This document shows positions 1 to 10,090 of a DNA stretch of 64,000 bases, piece after piece. Every line of letters starts with the position of its first letter. The first letter of the stretch is position 1. The DNA comes from Pectinophora gossypiella (Eukaryota > Arthropoda > Insecta > Lepidoptera > Gelechiidae), in NCBI RefSeq assembly GCF_024362695.1, contig NC_065408.1:12276001-12340000 (forward strand). The letters are read 5' to 3'. The translations under genes and the position numbers were made by a program. The notes beneath the pieces were generated by a model, which worked only from the letters and a program-made list of their open reading frames with translations, made no database searches and was not told the origin of the DNA.

Positions 1-1836
1 CAGTGGTCACTTTTAACCAGTGATACTGTAGTTTTGTCGTGGATAGCTGGATATGAAATTCCGTTTTCAAGGCCAGTTGTACAAAGTAATCCTCCCATGA
101 ATCACAATTATTCTAGTACAGAAAAAATACAAATAGGTAAATGTATTACAGACCTCTTGACAATGGGTGCAATATCTCAGTGTCGACCATGTGAGGGTCA
201 ATTCATATCGAGTATATTTTTAGTACCGAAGCCAAATGGTAAACACAGATTTATCTTAAATTTGAAAAACCTTAATGATTTCATAGATACTGAACATTTT
301 AAGCTTGAAGACCTTCGTACGGCTTTGAAACTAGTGTCTGAAAATTACTTCATGAGCACTTTGGATTTGAAAGATGCATACTTTTTAATTCCAATTCACA
401 AAAATTCAAAAAAGTATCTTCGTTTCATATTTGATGGCAAGTTATATGAATTCAATGTGTTACCGTTTGGTCTAAATACTGCACCCTTTGTATTCACTAA
501 GGTAATGAAACCTGTTGTGAAATTGCTTCGCTCCTGTGGATATCTATCTACGGTTTATTTAGATGACATGTTTTTACTCGGTTCTTCGTATGACGCTTGC
601 GTAGCCAACATTTACGCTACACAGCAACTGTTAACTTCTTTAGGCTTTATTATCAATACCGAAAAAAGCTCTCTCACACCTAGTAGGCGTTGCAAGTTCT
701 TAGGTTACGTAATAGACACTGAAAATTTCCAAGTTAGCCTACCTGATGACAAAATCACAAAAATTGAGAACGAATTAAATCGCTTCAAATCTTTGAAACA
801 TTGCAGAATAAGAGAATTTGCTCGTCTTGTAGGTATGCTTAACTCTGCTTGCCCAGCCGTAGAATACGGCTGGCTGTACACAAAGGCTTTTGAAAGATGC
901 AAATATTTAAATCTAAAGGATGACCCGGAGAATTATGACAGATTCATGAACTTACCATCATATCTTTCTGCTGAATTTGACTGGTGGTTACAGGCTATTT
1001 TACTGCCGGCAAATAAAATTAAATATGATGACTATTGCATGGAAATTTTCAGTGACGCTTCGACTACGGGGTGGGGAGCAGCATGTGGGGATAACACTGC
1101 AAGTGGCTCGTGGTCAGAGCAGGAGCGAACGATGCATATTAATTATCTTGAAATTCTTGCAGCATTTTTTGGGTTAAAAGTCTTTGCCAAATCTATGAAA
1201 AATTGTCAAATTCTTCTTCGAATTGATAATACCACAGCCATATCGTACATAAACCGTATGGGTGGCGTTCAGTTCCCACACCTCACACAAGTAACGAAGG
1301 ATTTATGGCAATGGTGCGAGTCTAGGGCTATTATTGTATTTGCATCGTACATAAAATCGACTGAAAATGTCATTGCAGATGCAGAATCTAGAAAGAACCA
1401 CCCAGATATTGAGTGGGAACTAAATGATTTTGCTTTTCAAAAGATCATCAATAAGTTTGGGATTCCCGAAATAGACATTTTCGCTAGTCGAATCAATAAG
1501 AAATGTACCAAATACGTGTCTTGGCACAGAGATCCTGACGCATATGCCATAAATGCTTTTACGTTATCATGGTCAGATTTCTATTTATATGCTTTCCCGC
1601 CATTTACTATGGTATTAAAAACAATTAGGAAAATAATAAAAGATAAAGCCACAGGCATAGTCGTTGTCCCTTTATGGCCCACACAGCCGTGGTATCCATT
1701 ATTCAGAAAACTTCTTGTTTCCAAGCCGATTATATTCGAACCTAGTCGAAATTTAATCCTGTCTCATTGCAGCAACCGAGCCGTCCACCAGCGAGTTACC
1801 CTGGTTGCCGGGCTGTTGTCCGCCAATCGTTCTTGA
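1..1836 (+). CDS. DIRS reverse transcriptase / RNase H / methyltransferase-like polyprotein (5' partial)
   Basis: The frame is open from base 1, so the TTG at 34 is not a real start; the protein begins upstream of the window. Numbering from that TTG, the RT domain covers roughly 30-235, with the first catalytic Asp in STLDLKDAYF (about 111), the LPFGLNTAPF motif (143-152) and the active site YLDD (175-178). RNase H follows at about 335-455, with candidate acidic residues D341 (FSDAS), E373, D398 (RIDNT) and D449 (IADAES). The last 130 residues contain DIFASRINK and YAFPPF, which resemble the adenine-methyltransferase-like region that follows RNase H in DIRS elements. The function is copying the element RNA into DNA. 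It overlaps the recombinase gene by 70 bases in another frame, as is usual in DIRS. No stop or frameshift is seen. Confidence 0.95.
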   Translation, partial: QWSLLTSDTVVLSWIAGYEIPFSRPVVQSNPPMNHNYSSTEKIQIGKCITDLLTMGAISQCRPCEGQFISSIFLVPKPNGKHRFILNLKNLNDFIDTEHFKLEDLRTALKLVSENYFMSTLDLKDAYFLIPIHKNSKKYLRFIFDGKLYEFNVLPFGLNTAPFVFTKVMKPVVKLLRSCGYLSTVYLDDMFLLGSSYDACVANIYATQQLLTSLGFIINTEKSSLTPSRRCKFLGYVIDTENFQVSLPDDKITKIENELNRFKSLKHCRIREFARLVGMLNSACPAVEYGWLYTKAFERCKYLNLKDDPENYDRFMNLPSYLSAEFDWWLQAILLPANKIKYDDYCMEIFSDASTTGWGAACGDNTASGSWSEQERTMHINYLEILAAFFGLKVFAKSMKNCQILLRIDNTTAISYINRMGGVQFPHLTQVTKDLWQWCESRAIIVFASYIKSTENVIADAESRKNHPDIEWELNDFAFQKIINKFGIPEIDIFASRINKKCTKYVSWHRDPDAYAINAFTLSWSDFYLYAFPPFTMVLKTIRKIIKDKATGIVVVPLWPTQPWYPLFRKLLVSKPIIFEPSRNLILSHCSNRAVHQRVTLVAGLLSANRS

Positions 1837-2792
1837 GGCGTAGAGTCCCGCCATCATCCATCCAGATTATGTTAGCCTCACTTTCTGACAGTTCGGTCAG
1901 GCAATACGACACGTGTTTGAGGAAGTGGTATCAATTTTGTAATGCTCATAATTTTAATGTCTTTGAAGCATCAATTCCTAACGTAATATATTTTCTAACG
2001 AAACTTTTTGAAGCAGGTGCTCAATACGGGACCCTTAATAGTTGTAGATCAGCCTTGTCGTTGATACTCGGTGTTCACGTTGGTAACGATGACCGTATGA
2101 AACGGTTTTTTAAAGGTGTTTTTAAACTCCGTACACCCTTACCCAAATATAACGTGACCTGGGACACATCAACTGTTCTGGACACTTTGGCTACCTGGTA
2201 TCCTAATGAAAATTTAAATCTCGATAAACTTTCAAAAAAAATTTCAACTCTTTTAGCTCTTGTAACCGCTCATAGGTTACAGACCTTGTCCAAGATTAAT
2301 ATTAATAATATTGAACGATTTCCTGATAAGGTAATAATAAAAATCCCTGACCTGATTAAGACGTCTCGTATTGGCTCCTTACAACCTGTACTCGTCCTCC
2401 CTTATTTTCGAGACCGACCAGAGGTTTGTCCTGTTAATGTATTGCTTAGATACTTAGACATGACTGACTCCTTGCGAGGCAATAATCATTACCTCTTTAT
2501 CGGTATTAAAAAACCACATAAATCGGTATCATCTCAAACACTTAGTCGGTGGGTAAAAAGCACTCTTAGCGAGTGCGGTATAAACGTGTCTGTGTTCACG
2601 GCACACAGTACGCGACACGCTGCGACCTCTAGGGCGCACCAGCTAGGAGTTAATTTGGATCTTATAAGGAAGACCGCTGGGTGGAGCGGATCTTCTAATG
2701 TGTTTGGTAGATTCTACAACAGAGTTGTTGGGGACATAATCGATCATGAGTTATTTGCTAGATCTATTATAAATAACGATTCGTTACACTAA
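1767..2792 (+). CDS. DIRS tyrosine recombinase
   Basis: This 341-residue protein has an N-terminal SAM-like DNA-binding region (about 38-125, starting near LSDSSVRQYDTCLRKW) and a C-terminal catalytic domain. The expected catalytic set is visible: R170 (TAHRLQTLS), H280 and R283 (AHSTRHAA), W306 in the second His/Trp position (AGWSGSS) and Y317 as nucleophile (GRFYNR). In DIRS elements this enzyme inserts a circular cDNA by site-specific-type recombination without target duplication. The first ATG lies inside the upstream RT frame, 70 bases before its stop. Translation may instead begin a little later, since the first 35 residues are poorly recognisable. The gene is intact. Confidence 0.95.
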   Translation: MQQPSRPPASYPGCRAVVRQSFLRRRVPPSSIQIMLASLSDSSVRQYDTCLRKWYQFCNAHNFNVFEASIPNVIYFLTKLFEAGAQYGTLNSCRSALSLILGVHVGNDDRMKRFFKGVFKLRTPLPKYNVTWDTSTVLDTLATWYPNENLNLDKLSKKISTLLALVTAHRLQTLSKININNIERFPDKVIIKIPDLIKTSRIGSLQPVLVLPYFRDRPEVCPVNVLLRYLDMTDSLRGNNHYLFIGIKKPHKSVSSQTLSRWVKSTLSECGINVSVFTAHSTRHAATSRAHQLGVNLDLIRKTAGWSGSSNVFGRFYNRVVGDIIDHELFARSIINNDSLH

Positions 2793-2989
2793 TATTATAT
2801 TAAACTTATAAATCAGGAATGATTAATTTACAATATAAATTATAATTTACCTAAGCACAATTAGCTTAATTTATTTATTCATTTAAAAAATATTGTTGTT
2901 TTCCTTTTATACAAGAAGTCATTTTATGTTGTTAGAAATTAAAATTATAATTGATAGAATTTTATTTCTATTATTTGATATTTCAAGAT
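2793..2989 (+). other. DIRS 3' untranslated spacer
   Basis: Very AT-rich sequence between the recombinase stop and the inverted repeat block. It has no ORF and no clear polyadenylation signal beyond generic AT stretches. It belongs to the element by position. Confidence 0.6.
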
Positions 2990-3387
2990 CTACATGTATC
3001 TTATGCTAATCTCGAGGACGAAGCACGAGTATAATTAATGATTAAACGAACTTACCTGTATGTGAAGTTCTATCATAATTATACGAGCTGCTTCGTCCGA
3101 AGAGATTAGCATCCCACCCACCCTATGTTCTACCCCAGTGCGTGAAATATCACCAATACCCTACTATTATCTCTCTTAACTAAATGACGAAATGTGGATT
3201 ACTAACTGAGCGGGAAACAATCTACCCGCCACTTTTTGACATTTTTTGTTTTATATTTCTCAACTAAACAGTGCGATAAGGCGACACTGTATGTGCTACT
3301 ACATGTATCTTATGCTAATCTCTTCGGACGAAGCAGCTCGTATAATTATGATAGAACTTCACATACAGGTAAGTTCGTTTAATCATT
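2990..3387. repeat. DIRS terminal/internal complementary inverted repeat block
   Basis: Three related segments are present. The segment at about 3037-3111 reappears as an apparently perfect reverse complement at about 3311-3387 (near 75 bp arms, 200-bp spacer). The stretch at 2990-3013 is a direct repeat of 3300-3322 (starts TACATGTATCTTATGC), and 3004-3038 also pairs imperfectly with 3076-3111 to make a local stem-loop. DIRS elements carry inverted terminal repeats plus an internal complementary region used to form circular cDNA, and this block fits that role. The left repeat is off-window, so which arm is the terminal repeat and which the complementary region is inferred. Confidence 0.75.
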
Positions 3388-4290
3388 AATAAAATTAGAT
3401 GGTGTGTACAGAAATCGCCACAATAATCAGTGCAAAATTACTTTTCTAAATTAACTCCTAAAATCAATAATGGAGAATCGGGGTAGAATATTATTATGCC
3501 TCCTGCATACTAAATGTAATATGTGGATTATTTATACTTACTTATAGCGCAAGAACACAGGGCGTAGTTATTAAATTGATACCGGAGTTTAATAACGAAT
3601 ACCTTTATACCGGCAAATATTGCTGCGACATTGTTCGGGCTTAATAAGAAATTCCTAGGATGGAAAATCAACCATTCGAGGGATTCTATTTAGCTCGTCA
3701 CCGGGAGCTAAAAGCGTGTCAGCAAAACATGTCCGACAGAATCGGCGGTCACTCGTATTTTGTCGGTGTATTTTAAGTTGAAGTGGTACTCAATAAATAT
3801 TGCCCTTTAACTTTACTTACTTACTTTTATTTGCAGTATTTTACGAAAAGTTTGTTTGTTTGTTTGTATACTCTTTATTGCTTTAGAATATAAAGAAAAT
3901 TTACATATAATTTATCGTTAGATAAAGCAGCTAACCTTGGACAGCCTGAAAGAAACTCAGTGGGCCGGTGTTATCACGCAATAAATGGGTTAATATCTAT
4001 GAATAGCAAGTAAACTAAATGTATAGGTACTTATTACTAATATTAATAAATACGTATATAGACTACTTATTGATAATTACATAAACACACAAGATAAGTA
4101 TATACATATATAAAACAGATATAATATAATATATAGTATAGTTTAACTTAAAAGTAATGATAAAATGGCAGCTTGTCACAAAGAAAATACATTGCCGGTA
4201 AAGTCACTATGGAATTTGGAAAGCAGTAGATCTATGTTAATTATCTGTGTGCAGGAGTAGTAGTTAAAGAGAGTAGCGTTGAACTGGTGA
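3388..4290. other. No gene; diverged repeats
   Basis: AT-rich flank with no supported gene. On the minus strand, 3848-3900 looks like a LINE 3' tip (AATAAA-like signal followed by (CAAA)n). Positions 3672-3727 resemble 4420-4478 as a diverged direct repeat (about 56 bp, ending CAGCAAAAC / CATCAAAAC). Confidence 0.5.
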
Positions 4291-4478
4291 CAGCGGTTCT
4301 CATACAAAATGACCGTTAGGGCCTTTCCAACTGTTTTCTATTCCGTGTGTTATATAGAGCGCTTGTTCTGAAACACTCCGCATTCCACCAGTCAGCTGTT
4401 GAGGACGATACAAAAGCAACAATTCGAGAGATTCAATTTGGCTTGTCACCGGTGGCTGTGAAATCGTGTCATCAAAAC
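3672..4478. repeat. Pair of diverged direct repeats (3672-3727 and 4420-4478)
   Basis: Both copies begin near ATTCGAGRGATTC, pass through TCACCGG and end in CAAAAC, with scattered substitutions and a few indels. They may be fragments of an old dispersed repeat. No coding potential is recognised. Confidence 0.45.
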
Positions 4479-4549
4479 AGACTGCTTGCAGAGCGCGCTG
4501 ATTGGGGCAGATTTGCCTCCCGCGGTGCTTAGGCTTGTCCATATATTTT

Positions 4550-4583
4550 TAAGACTTCGTTTAGATGTTCAAACGAAGTCTTA
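4550..4583. repeat. Perfect hairpin
   Basis: Thirteen-base arms (TAAGACTTCGTTT and its exact complement) flank an 8-base loop at 4563-4570. It stands alone, is not inside a recognised element and has no T-run that would make it a terminator-like site. Its role is unknown. Confidence 0.6.
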
Positions 4584-4965
4584 AACAACGCTAATAGTCG
4601 AAATTGTGAACCATCCACATCACGAAATGCCCAATTTGCTTAAAGTAAATTGAAACAGTCACTATGAAACTGAAAGGTTTTAGAACTAACTTACAGTTCA
4701 TGTATGCCTCTATTGTGTTTATATTTAAGTATGTGTACTTTACAAAAAAACTTAAAAAAAATCAAATAAATCCTAGCATTATTTTGTCGAACGATAATTA
4801 CGATGAACATAACAACTTGTTATTCTTTAAGTGAGGTGAGTTTGACTGCTTTAGATAATAAAACTTACTGCTGTTTGTAAGACGAACGAACTGAGGAGAC
4901 TGGTACCGAGACAAACCGTATTGCAGTTTAACGGTGTCAGTGGTTTCCCTAATAATGTAATACTT
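4584..4965. other. No feature seen
   Basis: AT-rich sequence. Only short, composition-driven ORFs are present and none is recognisable. Confidence 0.4.
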
Positions 4966-5245
4966 TAATGATATACATACATACATAAACTCACGCCCGT
5001 AATCCCAAATGGGGTGGGCAGAGCCACAAGTAATCAAAGACAACTTGCAGCCACTATTGATACGAAATCCTAAGATGGATATGATGAACCTTATGGTGAT
5101 AAGGGATCAGCCTATCGCCCATAACATTAGTCCATCATGTTAGAGGACGCAATCCCTCTGTCGGTTTTTACGACATGCCCGGGAAGACAAGCAGCTGAAC
5201 GTGTTCTATGTTTTTTATTTGCTCCCAGAACAGCATAGAAGCAGC
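4966..5245 (-). mobile_element. LINE-like 3' tail, family F
   Basis: Read on the minus strand, it runs from a segment near CAGCTGCTTGTCTTCCCGG through TTGTCTTTGATTACTTGTGG to GGGCGTGAGTTTATG and a (TATG)n end. The same tail recurs at 11010-11162, 17655-17715, 20050-20187, 40535-40566 with 42160-42250, and 52235-52465. A unique-orientation microsatellite end and variable length fit 5'-truncated retroelement copies. The parent ORF is not visible here. Confidence 0.6.
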
Positions 5246-5289
5246 ACTTTAATGATATAAATAAATAAAAAAATGAAGAAGTACGTTAT

Positions 5290-5380
5290 TCTAATAGGTG
5301 TGGGTACGTAGTTCATCTTGTGATGGATGTACATCTGACCTTCCAGATGGAATATAATCGTAAGCTTATGTTGTGTTTTT
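5290..5380 (+). mobile_element. LINE-like 3' tail, family G (fragment)
   Basis: Contains TAGTTCATCTTGTGATGGAT and ends near CGTAAGCTTATGTTGTG. Related copies lie at 10463-10572 (minus), 13488-13588, 56665-56825 (minus) and 63215-63310. Confidence 0.5.
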
Positions 5381-5389
5381 TTTTTCTAA

Positions 5390-7100
5390 AAGTAGGTACT
5401 TAAATTCGAGTGGTGTAGCTGAAGTGTTCCACTTGGATTCGTTACCAACCTTGTTAATCTTAACGAACGTAGGTCGAGACGAGAGTTTGTTGGATCGTTT
5501 TTTTTTTGCTTTGCTGTTCCTTACTAGCACGACACGGTCGTGATGAGATATCAAAAATAATACCATTAAGTATAACATAGTTCCATAAAGGTGTTGGTCG
5601 GGAGAGGGTTGGGGTGGAGGCACGTTCAATCTAAGTGATTTGCGGGAATTTATGTACTTATTCTATGTAATATATACTTCAACAATGATTAAATGTAGCT
5701 GTTTCTTTTCCGGAAAGTAAATATTATATAAATAAATTGATATAACACTCAATTTTCATTATACATTTTTTTTTGGATTTATTGTTGTGACGTCACACTA
5801 GTTTTAGCCAAAACAAAGATAAATGGTTACATTGGCTAAATTCATTAGCTCAAACTGAGCCAACAATGGTCTATATTGTTATCAACTACTGATTGTACCT
5901 ACCTAGTTCTGATTCAGTTGGAATACAAGAGGGAATTGGAAGTAGATATTTATAGTACCTTTGGCTTACATTAAGTACTAGCTTTGTCTCAAAGGAGCCA
6001 CTGATCAATGTTATGTACTTCTAAGAATTCAGAATGTGCTGACATTTCCTCATAGACTAAAGATTTGCTGAGTTTGATACTTATATTATCAACTTTACTA
6101 CTACTACTTTCTAACAACTTTACTACTTTTCATTCAATCAACTCAAGTATAGGAACGAAAAAAAACTTTTATATTATGTTACTTGCTGTTACGGAACCCT
6201 TCATGGGCGACTCCGACTCGCATTTAGCCGCTTTTTTTACTTATCTATCAACGCACCATTTCCTTTTAGAATACAAAGTTAATAAATATTTTAGAAGCCG
6301 TTAAACTGAAAGTTAAAATTTTAATTCTCTGAAGGAATCGCGATTAAACACCAGTTTTGAAATAATTTTGAAAACTTTTATTATCTTCCCCATTTCCTGT
6401 AAATAATTACTGGCGAAGCGTCATTTCTCACTGGCCGAATCACTCCCTAAAGCCTGTGAAATTAGCATGAAAATTCCCTTTTGCATTATTTACTGCGGAG
6501 AATACGACTTACAATGGAATTTTTATCGAGTGATTTCATTAGCCGAAATAAATTTATAAAATGCCTCCGTAAATTGGCTTATCATACTGATGCCGATGAG
6601 TTTGAATGGCGAATTACGTCGTATCTTAAACTAAGTATTATTAGTAGATTATACGTTAGTAGATTATGGACTTGTAGACTGTCACTCTCTATAGGTACTT
6701 ACAGTACTTTCAGGTCATCAAAGACTGCCACTACTTATATAAGTAGTGTACTTATACTGTGTCCTTCGCGCGCCGGTTCAAACCAAACCAAGGCGCGTGA
6801 TAATGGTCCCTATCCCTATGACACCTCCTAATTTTATTTTAAGTTATACCCGTCATCTTCTTATCCGTCGAAAAAGAAAAGGATAAATGATTGACAACTG
6901 TTCATTTTAAAATGAATGAGCGAATGAATAAATAACTCGGGCGAATAAATAGGCGTCCCGCTGACACCTTGCGTGCACTCAAATCTGTCGGCTTATTAAA
7001 TTTCTGCCTAAAATTGACGTGTGTTTCTCAATTTTATGCCTGTCGATTGCCCGTCCCTTTCCGTTTCAGTAGATAAGAAAATGACAGGTCTAACTTAAAA
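5390..7100. other. No recognised feature
   Basis: About 1.7 kb of AT-rich, mostly single-copy-looking sequence. Open frames of 79 and 116 codons occur on the plus strand (6065-6304 and 6481-6831), but I recognise no domain in them and their composition follows the surroundings. Confidence 0.4.
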
Positions 7101-7120
7101 TAAAATTAGATGATGTGTAC

Positions 7121-7267
7121 GGTCACGAGCAATAATATGTATACACTTTGGTACCATGTCACATTAACTTTTTTGACAAATTGTACTGGAAGTCTCACTA
7201 AATGTCAAATATGTTAGTGCGACAGAGTCCTATAAAGTGGGTACATTGTATTGCTCATGTCATGACT
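7121..7267 (+). mobile_element. Short inverted-repeat element Y, copy 1
   Basis: A 147-bp element with imperfect inverted ends of about 40 bp, starting GGTCACGAGC and closing with TCATGACT. GTAC flanks both sides (7117-7120 and 7268-7271). It is non-coding and has the size and shape of a MITE. Other copies are at 40568-40717 and 49667-49800. Confidence 0.7.
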
Positions 7268-7271
7268 GTAC

Positions 7272-7790
7272 TGGAATCAACACCAATGCCTCCATTATTG
7301 TTTAAATTCTCCGTTTCGCGCTGCTCAACGTAATTCACGCGTCTCTACATGTTTCACAAGGTTGTTCGGTAAGAAATATTCCACCGAACGATGTCACAAC
7401 GCAACGAGAGGCATGTCGCTGTGACTTAATGTAAAACGACGGTGTATCGTTATCGCAATGGAGCGCCTATGACCTTAAGACATATTATCTGTCTTCGTTG
7501 TGTAGTTGTGGTAAGACCTACTTCAATAGGGATTAGGTACGAAGCGAGTATATTGTGAGTTTGAAGCGTCGTGGGAAATTGGAGCAAACAGTCAACAGTA
7601 AACACTAGTTAGAGTATGTATACTGCTATTGATACGAGTACTAAGTCTACTGTATAATAAATATTTACTCTTCTCGGTGTGATAAGGAAACGGTGGGGAA
7701 ACAATAGTTCAATAGCTCTTCGTTATCTTGATTACAATACGTGTCTTAATAATTTATGTATTCTAAATTGCAGAGAAGAAATGCACATTT
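7272..7790. other. No recognised feature
   Basis: Intergenic sequence of more mixed composition, without repeats matching elsewhere in the window. Confidence 0.4.
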
Positions 7791-7804
7791 ATATATGAGC
7801 AAAT

Positions 7805-8050
7805 AAAGCAACTTTCGCAAAGGCCGGTCATAAGATGGGTGACCACAGAAAAAAAAGTTTTCATCTCGAGCTCCTCCGTGCTTCGGAAGGCACGTTAAGC
7901 CGTTGGTCCCGGCTGCATTAGCAGTCGTTAATAACCATCAATCCGCACTGAGCCCGCGTGATGGTTTAAGGCCCGATCTCCCTATCCATCCATAGGGAAG
8001 GCCCGTGCCCCAGCAGTGGGGACGTTAATGGGCTGATGATGATGATGATG
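7805..8050 (+). mobile_element. SINE-B copy 1, 5' truncated, with TSD
   Basis: The 5S-like stretch (GCAACTTTCGCAAAGGCCGG, GATGGGTGACCAC), the shared SINE body and a (GAT)n tail are present. The tRNA-like head is missing. A 12-bp TSD, ATATGAGCAAAT, lies at 7793-7804 and 8051-8062, so truncation happened at insertion. Confidence 0.9.
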
Positions 8051-8188
8051 ATATGAGCAAATATGTTTTTTCCTCGTCCAGGATGTTTCTTTACCTAGGG
8101 GATCTCATTGGCGGTGCAACGCAGGAATGCTGCTAGAATAATGGAAGCCTTTGGGCAGGTCGCGGTCTTTTTTAGTTGTAGATGGACC

Positions 8189-8528
8189 GTGGGAGCCTTG
8201 TTAGCCCAGTTGATAGAACGCTTGCCTCTCACTTCGGTCTTCGGTCTCACTTTGGTCGTGGGTTTGTATCCAACACAGGGCTAAACCAATGATTGTCGAA
8301 TTTGTTAAATGATTATCACGTGCACAGCGGTGAAGGAATAGAGCGTGAGGAAACCCACATACCCGAGAAATGCATTTTCGAAGGTATGTGATCTAACATG
8401 CATTTGGCTGGTTTTCCCTTCGCGGAAGGTTAGACAGGCAGTCGCTTCTGTAAAAAACCGAACCTGTCAAATCTTCAGGTTAGGTAAACGGACCCTGTGA
8501 AAAATGGGATAATGCAAAGAAGATGATG
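8189..8528 (+). mobile_element. SINE-D copy 1
   Basis: The head carries the A-box-like TAGCCCAGTTG; the body runs through ATTATCACGTGC and CAGGCAGTCGCTTCTGT, and the end is near GGGATAATGC. A short internal duplication interrupts the head (CTTCGGTCTTCGGTCT). The TSD AGATGGAC lies at 8181-8188 and 8529-8536. Confidence 0.85.
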
Positions 8529-8539
8529 AGATGGACGAA

Positions 8540-9095
8540 AGGCGTAGTCCCGTATATAATTAAATTATAATATTGTAATAAGTAAGTATTAATGTTATTT
8601 CGATATTATTAATATGTTTTTTACTTTTAATCCAGGCCTCAAGCATGCTGCATATTTCTGAAGAGCGTTCAGCCCAGCCCATTCATTAGCTCGTACAATC
8701 GATTAAAAAAATCTTTAAAAAAAAGTATCGTTTTGGCCTTGTCATTATTGTTTCCGCTGCTAATGATGTTGCAATAATTACTTATCGTTCAAACACGCGC
8801 TGATTGTAAATTAACTGTAGTTTTGCTGAAGTACCTACCGAATTCTCCGAACGAATCATTTCGAAATTTAGATCGAACAATTTAATTTATACTACGACCT
8901 TTTTATTCTAATTCCCTGAATTAGTTCCCGGAGATACCTATTATAAACAAATCATTCTGAGATTGTACTTAATTGTTATTAGAGTAATATTAACAGGAAC
9001 TCTACTGAAATATTGACAATGAAATTTCGTGTTGAAATCTATTTGTACATGAATTTCGCAAGAAATTCGTGAAGATCGGAAGTTGAGGAGGCTGG
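8540..9095. other. No recognised feature
   Basis: AT-rich spacer with no repeat match in the window and no notable ORF. Confidence 0.4.
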
Positions 9096-9099
9096 GCAT

Positions 9100-9460
9100 G
9101 CACAATTAGGGCACAGGTAGAAGAATTAAGGGGAAGGTATGCCTGAGTTTCCCGAGGATTGGGCGGGCGGAACAACCCCGCGCCCCGCGTCACCCCGCCC
9201 GCCGCCAGTCTTCTCTCGGCTACGCTACGCACTAGTCGTCTGATTGTCTTTCGCGTTGCGTTGCACCGGCTTCAAACCCCCATTCATCACATAAAACTAC
9301 CGTGAATCAAAAAACCCCACTAAACCCAGTGTCCGAAAGATATTTCGAGTGTAGTGTATTTTTTTCACGCCATTCCAAAGTGTATTTTGTGCTAGTCATC
9401 TATTGTTTTGTGAACAAAAATCTGGTTTTTGTCATCTCACCGATTGTTTGAGGTAAGTCG
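9100..9460 (+). promoter_or_regulatory. GC-rich patch, possible promoter and first exon of a host gene
   Basis: Positions 9155-9270 are strikingly rich in C, G and CpG in an otherwise AT-rich window, and they match none of the repeat families. About 180 bases downstream, at 9450-9457, sits GAG|GTAAGT, a good splice donor. A GC-rich start region, an untranslated leader and a donor would fit a first non-coding exon on the plus strand. No TATA box, initiator or downstream coding exon can be shown, so this is only a candidate. Confidence 0.25.
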
Positions 9461-10085
9461 TGTTGACACACGGTGATGCAGACATCCGAAATACAAGGAA
9501 ATTCCAACGTTTCGATGAGAATTTGTGGTGAAAATTGAAAAAAATAAAATAAACTACACATTACTGATATTAATGGTTGACTGCGTGAAATAAATTTATG
9601 TTGACATAAAATGTAAAGCGAAACACTATTTGCCTCTGTTTGTTCGCATAACAATCAGTACATACTGAAATAGCCTAATAGGTACTAAGAATTCATATTT
9701 AAAAAGTAACAGGTGGCTTGAAAGGATTTTTTATTGCAGTGGCTGCAAACTCTAGTTCGGATTGAGGTCAGCACAGTATCTATGAAGAATGTTTAGAGCA
9801 AAATGTTTATATAATCTGAAAGACGAACAAACAATTCTAGTTACTACACGTGCATAAAACCGAAACGATGTTTAGATTATCATTGTTAGCAAAGACGCTA
9901 TATCAGACGGATACAGGTATAACTATATGGTTGTTGAGGTTGATCAACAGACTCACAACCCACACGATTGAAGAAGGTACTACTGATGCTCATTATACCT
10001 ATTGTGGTGGGTGGTTCCCAGAAGACAACTTACGGACCTTCAACGAGACGCAATCGGATAATACATGTATGCGATTTAAGGGTAA
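9461..10085. other. No recognised feature
   Basis: AT-rich sequence. A 98-codon open frame at 9850-10146 runs into SINE-A sequence and is not credible as a gene. Confidence 0.4.
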
Positions 10086-10090
10086 AAATC

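Larger units (their letters stand above)
1..3390 (+). mobile_element. DIRS-like tyrosine-recombinase retrotransposon, left end outside window
   Basis: The order is reverse transcriptase, RNase H, a methyltransferase-like tail, an overlapping tyrosine recombinase gene and then a non-coding block of inverted repeats. This is the layout of DIRS1-group retrotransposons, which integrate with a recombinase rather than an integrase or endonuclease. Both visible frames are free of stops and frameshifts, which suggests a young copy. The left terminal repeat and any gag-like ORF lie outside the window, so completeness and activity cannot be judged. The right limit is set where the inverted repeat block ends. 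Confidence 0.93.

Noticed and set aside
1767..2792. A bacterial or phage integrase and horizontal transfer
   Set aside because: The tyrosine recombinase overlaps an RT/RNase H frame in DIRS order, which explains it without transfer.
6481..6831. 116-codon plus-strand frame as a host gene
   Set aside because: No recognisable motif, no supporting signals, and the end is close to repeat-like sequence.
9002..9232. 76-codon minus frame across the GC-rich patch
   Set aside because: The length follows from low stop density in GC-rich DNA; no motif is seen.
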